Assembly: GCF_051175315.1 (NCBI RefSeq)
Contig: NZ_CP195100.1
Coordinates: 3,906,001-3,970,000, forward strand
DNA from: Tundrisphaera sp051175315
GTDB taxonomy: Bacteria > Planctomycetota > Planctomycetia > Isosphaerales > Isosphaeraceae
Length of the DNA: 64,000 nucleotides
Direction of reading: 5' to 3'
Shown here: piece after piece, positions 43,509-53,342 of the stretch
How the letters are laid out: each line of letters begins with the position of its first letter
Numbering within the stretch: the stretch's first letter is position 1
Program-made: the position numbers and the translations under genes
The notes under the pieces: generated by a model
Database searches by the model: none
Seen by the model: the letters and a program-made list of their open reading frames with translations, nothing else
Told to the model about the DNA's origin: nothing

Positions 43509-46500
43509 ATGGAAGTCCTCCTCGCGTTGATCGTCGGCGTGGCGTTGATCGCCGTCGTCGGCCACGGGATCTGGGTCCTGGCCTTCGCCGTGAACCGCCG
43601 GCTGCTGATGCTGGGCCGCCGGCCGATCGAGCCGGCCCGGCAGGCCGCGATGTGCCCGAGGTGCGGCAACACCTGGAATCCCCAGGCCGGGCCGATGCCG
43701 TGCCTCCTGTGCGGCTGGAATCCCGATCCCTCCGAGCGTCCCGCGCCGCCCCGGCCCGACCTGCTCCTGGCCCAGTTGGGCCGCCGGATCGAGCTTTATG
43801 CGAAGCTCGGGCTGGTGTCGCCCGGCCTGAAGGACCGCCTCCTCGCCGAGATCCGGGCCGAGGCCCCCGCCCCGATCGCGACGCCCGCGGCCCCGCCGAT
43901 CGCCGAGCCCGTCGCGGCCGCCCCGGTGGTCCGATGGGCCCCCGAGCCCGAGGCGCCCGCCGCGACGCCGGCCGACCTCCCGGAGCGGGCCCGGGCCTAC
44001 CGCGATGCCCTCGCCGCCAGGACGGCCGACGAGGCCCCGCCCCCGCCTCCGCCCGCGCCCGCCGCGGGCCGTCCGCACCGGATCTTCGAGGTCCTGTCGG
44101 CGTTCCTGGAGGAGAAGAGCATCCGCTGGGGCGAGCTGGTCGGCGGCCTCCTGATCGTCGGCTGCTCGATGGCGCTGGTGCTGAGCTTCTGGTCGAGCAT
44201 CGCCGAGCGGCCCTGGATCAAGTACGGGCTGTTCAACGGGGTGACCGCACTCCTGTTCGCTCTGGGCGGGCACGCGGAGCGTCGGTGGAAGCTGCCGACG
44301 ACCGCCGCCGGGCTCCTGATCATCGCGACCCTGCTGACCCCTTTGAACTTCCTGGCGGTGGCCTCGCTGGTCCGGGGCGGGCGGGTCGAGCCGGCCTGGG
44401 GGCTCGCGGGCGAAGTTGCGGCGATCGCCGCGTTCGCGGTCCTGGTCTGGCGGGCCGGGCGATGGCTGGTCGGGCTGGCGCCGTGGACGCTGGTGGCGGG
44501 GGTGATCGTGCCGTCGGCGTCGATGCTCCTGCTCCGCCGGGCGGTCGATGCGGGCGGGTCGTTGAACCTGGCGCTGGGTCTCGGGGCGATCCCCTGGTTG
44601 GCCCAGGCGGCGGCCCTGGGCGGGTGGTCCGCGCGATCGCGGGGCGGGCCGGAGTTCGGTGAGCGACGGGCGGCCGAGATGCTCCGCCTGCTCGGCCTGG
44701 GGACGTTCGCGGCGGCGGTCGCCTTCGGGCTGGTGCTGGCCCATGCGGGGCCGGCCCCGCAGATCCCCGGGCGGATGGCGCCGCTGGCGCCCTTGATCGG
44801 CGCGACGATCCTGGCCCCGGGCCTCCTGCTCTGGAGGCGGGCGGCGGCCCGGGAGTTGGTCGGCTATCGGACGGCCGGGACCGCGATCGCGGCGGCCGGG
44901 ACGCTGATCCTCCTGTCCGGCGTGGCCCTGGCCTGGCCGAGCCCGGCGCGGATCATGCCGGTGGCCCTGCTGGATTTCGCCGTGCTGACGGCGATCGCGT
45001 TCGCCTTCCGCGTCCCGGCCGCCCACGTCCTGGCCGGGGCCTGCCTGTCGCTGGCCTACCTCGTGGGCTGGGCCATCGCGTCCGGCCGGATGGGCTGGTC
45101 GGGGATCACCTCGGCGGAGGCCGCGCGCGTCCTCCTGTCGGCCGGGGGCGGGACCGCCCTGATGCCGTTCGTGCTCACCTTCGGCGTGGTGGCGGCGGCC
45201 GGGACCCGGGCGGGGCGGCGGCACGATGCCCAGGCGTTCGGCCTGGTCGCCGCGCTGGCCGCGCTGGCCAGCCTGGCCCTGGTGACGTGGCACGGCTTCG
45301 GCCGCGCGGGCGACCCGGAAGGAGCGACCTGGGTCTACCTGGGCCATGCCCTGATCGCCGGCGCATCCGCCCTCTGGCTGGCCCGGACCCCGGCCCTGGC
45401 GCGGGGGCTGGCCGGGGCGGGATCGGCCCTGCTGCTGGCCTCGCTGATGCAGGGACTCACCTTCGGCGGGTTCCCGATCCGGCCGCACCTCCCGGTGATC
45501 GTCGCCCTGCTGGGGCACGCGGCCCTGGCCGTGCTGGCGGGGCTCCTGCTGACGCCCGGCGGCAGGAGGGCCCCCGGCGTGGAGGGCGAGGAGCCCGCCC
45601 CGATCCGGCCGGCCGGCCGGATCTTCGGCCCGATCCTCGACGGGTCGGCGCTGCTCTCATCCGTGGCCGCCGCAGCGGTCCTGATCCTCGTCGGCGAGCA
45701 CAGCTTCCGGCGGGTTGTCGCCGCGGATGCTGCCTGGCTCTCGGCGGTGTGGGTCGCCCTGGCGTTCCGGTTCGCCTCGCCCGCCCTGTTCGGGATGGGC
45801 CAGGCCGCGCTGGCCGGGGCCGTCGTGTTTGCGGTCCCGGCGCTGGTCGAGACCTTTCCCTGGCTCGGCCAGGCCCGGCCGCGACGGGCCGACCCCGGGA
45901 TGATCCTGAAGCAGGCGGTCGCGCTCGGGCTCTACTGCCTGGCCTGGATCGGGGCCCGGGTGGCCCTCCGCCGCCGGCCGAAGTTGATGCCGACCCTCGG
46001 CCCGTTGATCGACCCGGCCTGGCCGGCCGTGGATCGGTGGATCCGGTTCGCAGTCGTCGCCCTGGCCGTGATGGTGGCCCTGGACGCCGCCGCGCCGGGC
46101 GTGGCCCGGGAACTGGGACGCTGGGCCGGGCCGATCTCTGGCGATGTCGCTTCGGTCCACGCGTTCAGGATCCCCGGGATCCCGCATTTCCTGCGGATCG
46201 GGATCATCCATTGGGCCGTGTGGGGCTCGGCGATCGCCGTGATGCTGGCCGGGATGTGGGAGCGGTTCCGCCGGCTCGACCTCCTCGTCGCGCTGGCGGT
46301 CGCCATGATGGCCGCCCCGCTGGCGGCGGGCCGATGGGAGTCGAGCCAGGCCGCGGCCTCGGCCCTGGGCTGGGGCGGGGCGATCGCCCTGTTCCTGGCG
46401 TCGCTCCTGATCTGGGGACGCGGGCGACTGGCCCGCTGGGCCGATCGGCTGGGCTGGCGGGCCGGGCCCGATCAGGTCGTGGACCTGCGAGGCCAGGCCA

Positions 46501-49487
46501 CCGGGATGGCGATCGGCCTGGGAACCTTCCCCATCGCGCTCCAGGTCTGGACCATCCTGGGGGTGATCCTGGCCGGAGGGACGCCGGTCGGCCCGCCGCC
46601 GGGCACGATCTTCGGCCGCCTCGGCCTGATCGGGTCGGTCGTGCCGCCGCTCCTGCTGCTGGCGGCGACCCTGGTCGGGTTCGCGATCCGCGAGCGGTCG
46701 TCGGGCTCCGCGTTCGCGGCCGGGCTGGTCGCGAACCTGGCCGCGTCGCTCGGGTTCGTTCTGGCACGACTTTCGGGCGGGATGGCCTTCGACGGCCGAT
46801 TCTGGACGTACCTGCATCAGATCAACGCGATCGTCTCCGCGGCGACCGCCCTGGCCTGGATGGGCGGGCTGGCGGCCGCGAGGCGTCGTCGCGGGGGGGC
46901 CGGGCCGATCTCGTCCGATGCCCTGATGACGACCACGGTCGCGATCGCCGCGGCCTTCGCCGTGGCCCCGATCGTCGGAGGGACGCTGGCCCTCTGGCAA
47001 GATCCGGCCGCGTCGCCGACAAACCTGGTCGTCGCCGGGCCGCTGGGCTTCATCGCACTGGGGCTGGCGGCAGGGTCGGTCTCGTTGCGATCGCGATTGC
47101 TGGCGCGGCCGATCGACCCGGACTGGGCGGGCCTGGGCGCGGTCGCGCTGGCCGCCTTCCTCGCGATGGGGTTGGCCTTCCGGGATCCCGGCAACTGGTT
47201 CACCTATCACGGGCTGATGGTGGGCCAGGCGATGGCGGGGGTGCTGTTGCCCCTGGTCGCCTGGAGGAACGCCGGGCTGCAGGCCGGCCGGGTGGCCCGC
47301 GGCGTCCGGCTCGCGGTGACCCGCTGGAGCACCCTGGTCCTGATGGTGGTCGTGGCCTTCGCCATCCGGGGATACTGGTCCGACCCGCAATCGCCGTGGT
47401 GGACGGTGGGCGGGCTGGCGTTGATGGGCGGGCTGGCGGCGATCCTCGCCGGGTGGTCGGGATGGCCCGGCTACCTGAAGCCGGCGGCGCTGCTGCTGAA
47501 CCTGGCCGCGACCTTCTGGTGGTGCGCCCGGTCGTCCTGGACCGCCTGGGCGGCGCCGATCGACCTGGCGCTGGTCAACATCATCGCCCTGGCGGTGCCG
47601 GCGCCATTGTGGCTGAGGATCGAACGGCGGATCGGGGCGCGATCGGCCCCGTTCCAGCAGGTCGTGGCGTGGCTGGCCCTGGTCGCGATGGCGATGGTCG
47701 TGGTCGCCTCGCTCGGGGAAGGGGCCTGGTTCGCCCCGAATGACTCGATCACCCTGCTGGGATGGCTGGCCCTGGCGGCGACCGCCCTGGCGATGGGCAG
47801 CGGGCTCCGGGACGAGCGAGCCCGCGCGCCGGTCGCGGGCCTGTACCTCCTGGGCCTGGTGGCGTCGGGCTGGGTCGTGGCCCAGTTCCACCTCCCCGCC
47901 CGGTGGCTGGCCTGGACCGGCACGATGGTCCTGGCGGCGTACTCGGTGGGTACGAGCTACCTGTGGAGCCGCCGCGCGGGGCTTCGTGCCCTGGCCGATC
48001 GGCTGGGCTTCCCGCGTCCCGCCCTGGACGACCCCGGGGCGAATCTTTTGTGGCTGATCCCGGCGAACCTCGCCCTGGCGGCCGGGGTGATCGGGCTGGC
48101 CTTCGGGACGATCCTCGACGACCGCGAGGTCGCGCTCCGGACGGCCTCGGCCAACTCCGCGCTGGCGCAGGCCCTGGCGATCGGGCTGCTGGCCCGGGGG
48201 GCGAGGCGGACGCAGTTGCAGGCGATGGCGTTGGCCGTGGGCGTCCTCGGGGCGATCGCCCTGGGCTGGGCCGGGATCGCCCCGGGCTCGGCGTCGGCGA
48301 TGCTCGACCGCGCGGCGGTGGTCCTGGCCGCGACGGCCGGCGGGGCCGCGCTCTACGGGCTCGGGCTGGCCAAGTTCACCCGACGCGATGACGACTGGAC
48401 CCGCGCCGCGCGACGGCTGGTCCCCTCCCTCCTCGGCCTGGCGCTGGCGGCCCTGGTGCTCATCCTCGGGGTCGAGATCGGCGAAAGGCTCCAGGGGCGG
48501 CCGATCCTGATCGCGGCCCCGGCGATCGCGACGATCGCCCTGAGCCTCGTCGGGGCGGCGGCGGCCGCGCTGGTCGCGGCGGTGGTGCCGGGCCGGGACC
48601 CCCTGGGCCTGAGCGAGCGCGGCCGCACCGCCTACGTTTACGGCGCCGAGTTGCTGCTGGCGGCGCTCGGCGCCCACCTCAAGCTGTCGCTGCCCTGGAT
48701 CTTCACGGGCCGGTTCGTCCAATACTGGCCCTTGATGCTGATGGCGCTGGCGTTCGCGGGGGTCGGGCTGGCGGAGGTCTTCCGGCGACAGGGGCGGATG
48801 GTCCTGTCCGTGCCCCTGGAGCGGACCGGGGCCTTCCTGCCGCTCCTGCCCCTGCTGGCCTCGTTCTGGATGCCGCCCCGGCCGGGGGACGGCGTGGTCT
48901 ACCTGGCCCTGGTCGGGTGCCTGTATGCGGTCCTGGGGACGATGCGGTCGTCGCTCCTGTTCGGCTCGCTGGCGACGCTGGCCGGCAACGGGGCCCTCTG
49001 GACTTGGCTCGCGCATCAGGAGAGGCTGAGCCTGGCGGATCACCCGCAGCTGTGGGTGATCCCACCCGCCCTGTGCGTGCTGATCGGGGCCTACCTGAAC
49101 CGGGATCGCCTGAGCCGGTCCCAGATGGCTGGGATCCGCTATGCCTCGGCGATGGCGATCTACCTGGCCTCGACGGCCGACATCGTCCTGACCGGGGTCG
49201 GGCGGGCGCCCTGGCTGCCGGGGGTGCTGGCGGGGCTGTCGATCGCGGGGATCTTCGCCGGGATCTGGCTCCGGGTCCGGGGGTTCCTGTTCCTGGGGCT
49301 GGGGTTCCTCTCCCTGGCGCTGTTCTCGATCATCTGGTACGCCGCCGTGGACCTCCGGCAGACGTGGTTGTGGGCCGCGTCGGGCGTGGTGGCCGGGGTG
49401 GTCATCCTGGCGGTGTTCGCCCTGTTCGAGAAGAAGCGGCTGGAGATCCTCCGCGTGGTCGGCCAGATCAAGGAATGGAGCCCCTGA
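43509..49487 (+). CDS. Giant polytopic membrane protein with N-terminal zinc ribbon
   Basis: This 1992-residue protein starts at ATG 43509, with GGGAG upstream. An N-terminal membrane helix (VLLALIVGVALIAVVGHGIW) is followed by a zinc-ribbon pattern, CPRC at 49-52 and CLLC at 65-68, then a Pro/Ala-rich linker to about residue 190. The remaining 1800 residues are dominated by dozens of hydrophobic helices with short loops, starting at IRWGELVGGLLIVGCSMALVL. The helix-rich part resembles DUF2157/DUF2339-type membrane proteins, but no catalytic motif was found. It is divergent from the GH94 gene. Large proteins of this kind are predicted in planctomycete genomes as hypothetical; transport, signalling or envelope scaffolding all remain possible. 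Confidence 0.8.
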   Translation: MEVLLALIVGVALIAVVGHGIWVLAFAVNRRLLMLGRRPIEPARQAAMCPRCGNTWNPQAGPMPCLLCGWNPDPSERPAPPRPDLLLAQLGRRIELYAKLGLVSPGLKDRLLAEIRAEAPAPIATPAAPPIAEPVAAAPVVRWAPEPEAPAATPADLPERARAYRDALAARTADEAPPPPPPAPAAGRPHRIFEVLSAFLEEKSIRWGELVGGLLIVGCSMALVLSFWSSIAERPWIKYGLFNGVTALLFALGGHAERRWKLPTTAAGLLIIATLLTPLNFLAVASLVRGGRVEPAWGLAGEVAAIAAFAVLVWRAGRWLVGLAPWTLVAGVIVPSASMLLLRRAVDAGGSLNLALGLGAIPWLAQAAALGGWSARSRGGPEFGERRAAEMLRLLGLGTFAAAVAFGLVLAHAGPAPQIPGRMAPLAPLIGATILAPGLLLWRRAAARELVGYRTAGTAIAAAGTLILLSGVALAWPSPARIMPVALLDFAVLTAIAFAFRVPAAHVLAGACLSLAYLVGWAIASGRMGWSGITSAEAARVLLSAGGGTALMPFVLTFGVVAAAGTRAGRRHDAQAFGLVAALAALASLALVTWHGFGRAGDPEGATWVYLGHALIAGASALWLARTPALARGLAGAGSALLLASLMQGLTFGGFPIRPHLPVIVALLGHAALAVLAGLLLTPGGRRAPGVEGEEPAPIRPAGRIFGPILDGSALLSSVAAAAVLILVGEHSFRRVVAADAAWLSAVWVALAFRFASPALFGMGQAALAGAVVFAVPALVETFPWLGQARPRRADPGMILKQAVALGLYCLAWIGARVALRRRPKLMPTLGPLIDPAWPAVDRWIRFAVVALAVMVALDAAAPGVARELGRWAGPISGDVASVHAFRIPGIPHFLRIGIIHWAVWGSAIAVMLAGMWERFRRLDLLVALAVAMMAAPLAAGRWESSQAAASALGWGGAIALFLASLLIWGRGRLARWADRLGWRAGPDQVVDLRGQATGMAIGLGTFPIALQVWTILGVILAGGTPVGPPPGTIFGRLGLIGSVVPPLLLLAATLVGFAIRERSSGSAFAAGLVANLAASLGFVLARLSGGMAFDGRFWTYLHQINAIVSAATALAWMGGLAAARRRRGGAGPISSDALMTTTVAIAAAFAVAPIVGGTLALWQDPAASPTNLVVAGPLGFIALGLAAGSVSLRSRLLARPIDPDWAGLGAVALAAFLAMGLAFRDPGNWFTYHGLMVGQAMAGVLLPLVAWRNAGLQAGRVARGVRLAVTRWSTLVLMVVVAFAIRGYWSDPQSPWWTVGGLALMGGLAAILAGWSGWPGYLKPAALLLNLAATFWWCARSSWTAWAAPIDLALVNIIALAVPAPLWLRIERRIGARSAPFQQVVAWLALVAMAMVVVASLGEGAWFAPNDSITLLGWLALAATALAMGSGLRDERARAPVAGLYLLGLVASGWVVAQFHLPARWLAWTGTMVLAAYSVGTSYLWSRRAGLRALADRLGFPRPALDDPGANLLWLIPANLALAAGVIGLAFGTILDDREVALRTASANSALAQALAIGLLARGARRTQLQAMALAVGVLGAIALGWAGIAPGSASAMLDRAAVVLAATAGGAALYGLGLAKFTRRDDDWTRAARRLVPSLLGLALAALVLILGVEIGERLQGRPILIAAPAIATIALSLVGAAAAALVAAVVPGRDPLGLSERGRTAYVYGAELLLAALGAHLKLSLPWIFTGRFVQYWPLMLMALAFAGVGLAEVFRRQGRMVLSVPLERTGAFLPLLPLLASFWMPPRPGDGVVYLALVGCLYAVLGTMRSSLLFGSLATLAGNGALWTWLAHQERLSLADHPQLWVIPPALCVLIGAYLNRDRLSRSQMAGIRYASAMAIYLASTADIVLTGVGRAPWLPGVLAGLSIAGIFAGIWLRVRGFLFLGLGFLSLALFSIIWYAAVDLRQTWLWAASGVVAGVVILAVFALFEKKRLEILRVVGQIKEWSP

Positions 49488-49573
49488 CGTGGACGGGCCC
49501 AGGTTGACAGGCCGGCGTCGCCGGGCGAATGTCTTGGCTCGATGCACGATCCACCCTCTTGGGCTCATCGGCC

Positions 49574-51559
49574 ATGGATACGCGGGCAGGCGACGACGAA
49601 CGGGGGCGGGACGCCCGCGACTACGAGCTGATCACCCTCCGCGCCCTGTCGGGCCGGTTCCCCGACATCGACTCGGCGACGGCGGAGATCGCCCGACTGG
49701 CGGCCGTCCTGACCCTGCCCAAGGGGACGATCCACGTCATCAGCGACGTCCACGGCGAGGACAAGAAGCTCCGCCACGTCATCAACAACGCCTCGGGCAC
49801 CCTGCGCCCGCTGGTCCAGGGGCTGTTCGCCGCGACGATGTCGCCCGAGGAGTTCCAGGAGTTCCTCACCCTCATCTTCTACCCGGCGGAGATGGTCGAG
49901 CGGCTCGAACAGACCATGACCGACCCGGAGGAACTCCGGTCGTTCTGCACCCGGACGCTGCGCCACGAGTTCGAACTCGTCAGGGTCCTGGCGGCGCGGT
50001 ACAGCCTCAAGAGGGCGATGGAGGTCTTCCCGCCCGAGTATCGCGAGCTGATGGCGGAGATGCTCCACCAGCCGACCACGGAGCGCGACCGCAGCTTCGT
50101 CGAGGCGATCGTCGGAGAGCTGCTCACCCGGGGCCGGGCCCTGCACCTGATCCACCTGACGGCCCGCCTGGTCCGCAACCTGGCGATCTACGAGCTGATC
50201 ATCGGCGGCGACTGCTGGGACCGCGGGCCCCGGGGGGACCGCGTGCTCGACTACCTCCGCCAGCAGCCCAACGTCTCGTTCATCTGGGGCAACCACGACA
50301 TCGCCTGGCTGGGGGCGAGCCTGGGGCACGAGGCCCTGATCTGCCACGTCCTGCGGGTGTCGCTCCGCTATCGCCGGCTCGGCCAGCTCGACGAGGGGTA
50401 CAGCATCCCGCTCACCCCGCTGGAACACCTGGCGCGGGTGTGCTATGGCGACGACCCGGCCGCCGGCTTCATGCCAAAAGCCTCCGGGATGCGCGACGCC
50501 TCGCTCGTCGCCCGGATGCAGAAGGCGGCGGCGGTCATGCAATTCAAGCTGGAAGGGCGGGTGATCGCCCGCAACCCCCAGTGGGAGATGGAGCATCGCC
50601 GCCTGCTCCACCGCATCGACCTGGAGGCGCGGACGATCGAGGTGGACGGGATCGGCTACCCGCTGGCCGACCCGCACCTGCCGACGGTCGACCCGGCCGA
50701 CCCGTATGCCCTGAACGACGAAGAACAGAAGTGCATCGACCGCCTGCGCCGCTCGTTCCTGTCGAGCCAGAAGCTCGGCGAGCACATGCGTTACCTGGTG
50801 GGCCGCTGCTCGATGTCCCTGGTCCGGGACGGCTGCCTGATCTTCCACGGGTGCGTGCCGGTCGACCGCGAGGGCCGCTTCCTGGCCATGAGCATCGACG
50901 GGGAATCGGTCGGCGGGAAACGGCTGTTCGACGCGATCGACCGGGCGATCCGCAGGGCCGCGGAGCGGAGGGACCGGAAGGACCTGGACCTGCTCTGGTA
51001 CCTCTGGGGCGGGGACCGCTCGCCCCTCTTCGGCAAGGATCGGATCACCACCCTGGAGCGCGACTTCATCGCCGACAAGGCGACCCACCGCGAGACCAAG
51101 AACCCGTATTTCGAGCTGATCCACGAGCCCTGGTTCTGCGACCGGATCCTCGCCGAGTTCGGCGTGGACCCCGGGGCGGGGCTGATCGTCAACGGCCACG
51201 TCCCGGTGAAGATCGAGGCCGGCGAGGACCCGGTCAAGCGGAGCGGCAAGGCCATCACCATCGACGGGGCGTTCTCGGAGGCCTACGGCGACCACGGATA
51301 TACCCTGGTGCTGGAGGCCGACCGGACGATCCTGGCCGAGCATTCCCACTTCGAGTCGGTCGAGGCGGCCATCCGCGACGGGGTGGACATCATCCCCAAG
51401 GTCTCGGTGGTGCGGGAGTGGGCCCACCCGCACCGGATGGCCGACACCGAGCGCGGCGACCAGATCCGCTGCGAGATGCGGATGCTGGGCCGGCTGATCG
51501 AGGCCTATCGGGAGAACGCCGTCCGCCAGGGGGAGCCCGGGGCGTGGCCCCCCCCCTGA
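49574..51559 (+). CDS. fbp: Class III fructose-1,6-bisphosphatase
   Basis: This protein has 661 residues, close to the roughly 640-670 usual for the family. It removes the C1 phosphate from fructose-1,6-bisphosphate in gluconeogenesis. It belongs to the metallophosphoesterase superfamily: ISDVHGE (Asp58, His60), GGDCWDRGP (Asp213), WGNHD (Asn240, His241, Asp242) and NGHVPVK are the metal-binding blocks. Alignment from memory with Bacillus subtilis Fbp runs end to end, e.g. LNLPKGT against LTLPKGT and AMIQFKLE against AVMQFKLE. The usual GDIYDRGP reads GDCWDRGP here. No good ribosome site supports ATG 49574 over ATG 49529, but the family's N-terminus fits 49574. It is 86 bases after the giant membrane-protein gene. 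Confidence 0.93.
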   Translation: MDTRAGDDERGRDARDYELITLRALSGRFPDIDSATAEIARLAAVLTLPKGTIHVISDVHGEDKKLRHVINNASGTLRPLVQGLFAATMSPEEFQEFLTLIFYPAEMVERLEQTMTDPEELRSFCTRTLRHEFELVRVLAARYSLKRAMEVFPPEYRELMAEMLHQPTTERDRSFVEAIVGELLTRGRALHLIHLTARLVRNLAIYELIIGGDCWDRGPRGDRVLDYLRQQPNVSFIWGNHDIAWLGASLGHEALICHVLRVSLRYRRLGQLDEGYSIPLTPLEHLARVCYGDDPAAGFMPKASGMRDASLVARMQKAAAVMQFKLEGRVIARNPQWEMEHRRLLHRIDLEARTIEVDGIGYPLADPHLPTVDPADPYALNDEEQKCIDRLRRSFLSSQKLGEHMRYLVGRCSMSLVRDGCLIFHGCVPVDREGRFLAMSIDGESVGGKRLFDAIDRAIRRAAERRDRKDLDLLWYLWGGDRSPLFGKDRITTLERDFIADKATHRETKNPYFELIHEPWFCDRILAEFGVDPGAGLIVNGHVPVKIEAGEDPVKRSGKAITIDGAFSEAYGDHGYTLVLEADRTILAEHSHFESVEAAIRDGVDIIPKVSVVREWAHPHRMADTERGDQIRCEMRMLGRLIEAYRENAVRQGEPGAWPPP

Positions 51560-51576
51560 GGCCCCTCGGCGGGGCC
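51560..51576. terminator. Short hairpin between convergent fbp and tolC-like genes
   Basis: GGCCCC and GGGGCC form a 6-bp GC stem around TCGGC in the 25 bases between the two stop codons. Without a U tract on either strand it is a modest terminator candidate. Confidence 0.35.
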
Positions 51577-51584
51577 GGCCCGGG

Positions 51585-53153
51585 TCAGGGCAGGAGCCGC
51601 TGGCCCAGCGCGGTGTTCAGGTTGAGCATGCCCCGGCGGTGCCGCACCGAGGTGTCGCGGTACTGCCGGACGACCTCGTTGTAGTCGTTGCGGGCGTTCA
51701 GGTAGGACACGATGTTGGCCTCGCCGCCGCGATACAGCCGGCTCGCCTCGTCGAGCACCTGGGTCGCCGCCGGGATCATCACCCGCTCGATTCGCTCGAC
51801 CGCGGCGCGGGTCAGGGCATAATCCTGCTCCGCCTGGCGGACCTCGGCGACGACCTGCCGCTCGCGGGACAGGAGTTCGAGCTGGGTCTGCGACACGTTG
51901 ATCTTGGCCCGCTCGATGTTGCCCTGGTTGCGGTTGAAGATGGGCAGCGGGACGGTCACGCCCAGGGCCCAGGAGGTGGCGCTCTTGGTGTTGAACGGGG
52001 AGTTGTCCTGGAACGTATAAGGCTGATAGAGGACGTAGACGTCCGAGAACCGCTCCGCCCGGGCCAGCCGGACGTCCGCATTCGCCCGGGTCACGCCGAG
52101 ACGATAGGCGGCCAGGTCGGGCCGGGCCGCCAGGGCGAGACCCGTCAGCTCGACCGACGAGGGCGGGGGGGGGAGGCGATCGGAGAGGGTCCCGCGGAGG
52201 GCGAGGTTCTCGGCCTGGTCCGGGGGGATGTCGAGCAGGAGGGCCAGGTTGCGATTGGCCTGCCGGAGGGCCGATTGCGAGGCTTCCAGGGCGATCGCGG
52301 CCGACTCGCGCTGGATCTCGACCCGATTGACCTCGGCGAGCGTCACATCCTTGGCCTTGCGGCGGGACTTGACGACCTCCAGGAACTGGTCCAGCCCGGC
52401 CACGCTGGCCTCGACGAAGCGGACCGTCTCGCGGGCCGCCAGGGCGTCGACGTAGGCGTTGTAGAGGTTGCCGATCTGCTGGCGGACGGCGTCCTGGTAC
52501 TGGGCCTCCAGCACCTTCAGGGCCTGGCAGGCGACGGCGGTGCGTGCGGCCCGCTTGCCCGACAGGTCGAACGGCTGGGTGATGTTCACGTCATACTGGG
52601 TCGGGCCGCCGGCACGCTCGGGGGAATACTTGCCGTACGGGGCGAGCTGGGTGTCGGCGAAGATCAGGGGGTTGCCGCGCAGGCCGGCCGTCAGGACGTC
52701 GGCGCGGGCCTGGGGGATCTCCAGGTACTTGGACCGCAGGTCGATGTTGGCGGAGAGCAGGCGGGCGATCGCATCGTCGAGGGTCAGCCCGTCGGCGGGG
52801 CCTTCGTCCTCCTGCGTGGGCAGGGTGAGCGGGCCGAACGCGGGGAGTTCGGTGGGGGCGAGCGGGGCGAGCGGGCCGATCTCGGGCAGGGGGGCGACGC
52901 GGCCCCCGCCGGGCTCGGTCAGGCCGGCCGGGACGCGGGGGCTGCCGGCGCCGGGGCGCGTCCCCAGGATCGAACCCTGGGAGCCGGGCGAGTCGCCGGA
53001 GAGGCCCGCCGATCCGATGGCCGGGCCGAGGCTCGACGCGTCGGCGGGCCGGGCCGGGCGTTCCGACGGGAGGTTCTGCGCCCGGATGGACCCGACGCCG
53101 ACGGCGAGCCACAGGGCGGACGCGATACCGAGCGGGCGTGAGAGGGCGGGCAT
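51585..53153 (-). CDS. TolC/CzcC-type outer membrane efflux protein
   Basis: This 522-residue protein has a signal peptide (about 1-25) and then a Pro/Gly-rich linker of about 100 residues not found in typical TolC proteins. Two outer-membrane-efflux (OEP) repeats follow: LTLDDAIARLLSANIDLRSK starts the first and LTGLALAARPDLAAYRLGVT the second. Long heptad helices such as QDAVRQQIGNLYNAYVDALA form the periplasmic tunnel. It would trimerise as the exit duct for the RND pump encoded next to it. It is the last gene of the operon, 189 bases after the pump gene, a longer gap than within the rest of the operon. Confidence 0.92.
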   Translation of the reverse strand: MPALSRPLGIASALWLAVGVGSIRAQNLPSERPARPADASSLGPAIGSAGLSGDSPGSQGSILGTRPGAGSPRVPAGLTEPGGGRVAPLPEIGPLAPLAPTELPAFGPLTLPTQEDEGPADGLTLDDAIARLLSANIDLRSKYLEIPQARADVLTAGLRGNPLIFADTQLAPYGKYSPERAGGPTQYDVNITQPFDLSGKRAARTAVACQALKVLEAQYQDAVRQQIGNLYNAYVDALAARETVRFVEASVAGLDQFLEVVKSRRKAKDVTLAEVNRVEIQRESAAIALEASQSALRQANRNLALLLDIPPDQAENLALRGTLSDRLPPPPSSVELTGLALAARPDLAAYRLGVTRANADVRLARAERFSDVYVLYQPYTFQDNSPFNTKSATSWALGVTVPLPIFNRNQGNIERAKINVSQTQLELLSRERQVVAEVRQAEQDYALTRAAVERIERVMIPAATQVLDEASRLYRGGEANIVSYLNARNDYNEVVRQYRDTSVRHRRGMLNLNTALGQRLLP

Positions 53154-53342
53154 CGGGACGATCCTCCATGATCGGCGTGGGAATGGGCGGGCCCCGCCGG
53201 CTGCGGTAACCCCCGATCCGCGAATCCATCGCGGCCCCCTGATGCCTTTTTCTATCGGCCCCCCATTCGATGATCATGCCCCCGAGGAGGCGGGCCGCGT
53301 CGACGGCGACGTCACGACCCGCGCCCTCGGCGCGACCGGGAT

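Noticed and set aside
45657..49568. An antisense frame of 1303 codons opposite the giant membrane protein
   Set aside because: Its composition is almost entirely Arg, Pro, Gly, Asp and Gln, as expected from the complement of a hydrophobic GC-rich gene. No start site or domain is visible.
49489..51684. A 731-codon frame overlapping fbp on the same strand
   Set aside because: It is an out-of-frame shadow without motifs; the fbp frame has all metallophosphoesterase blocks.
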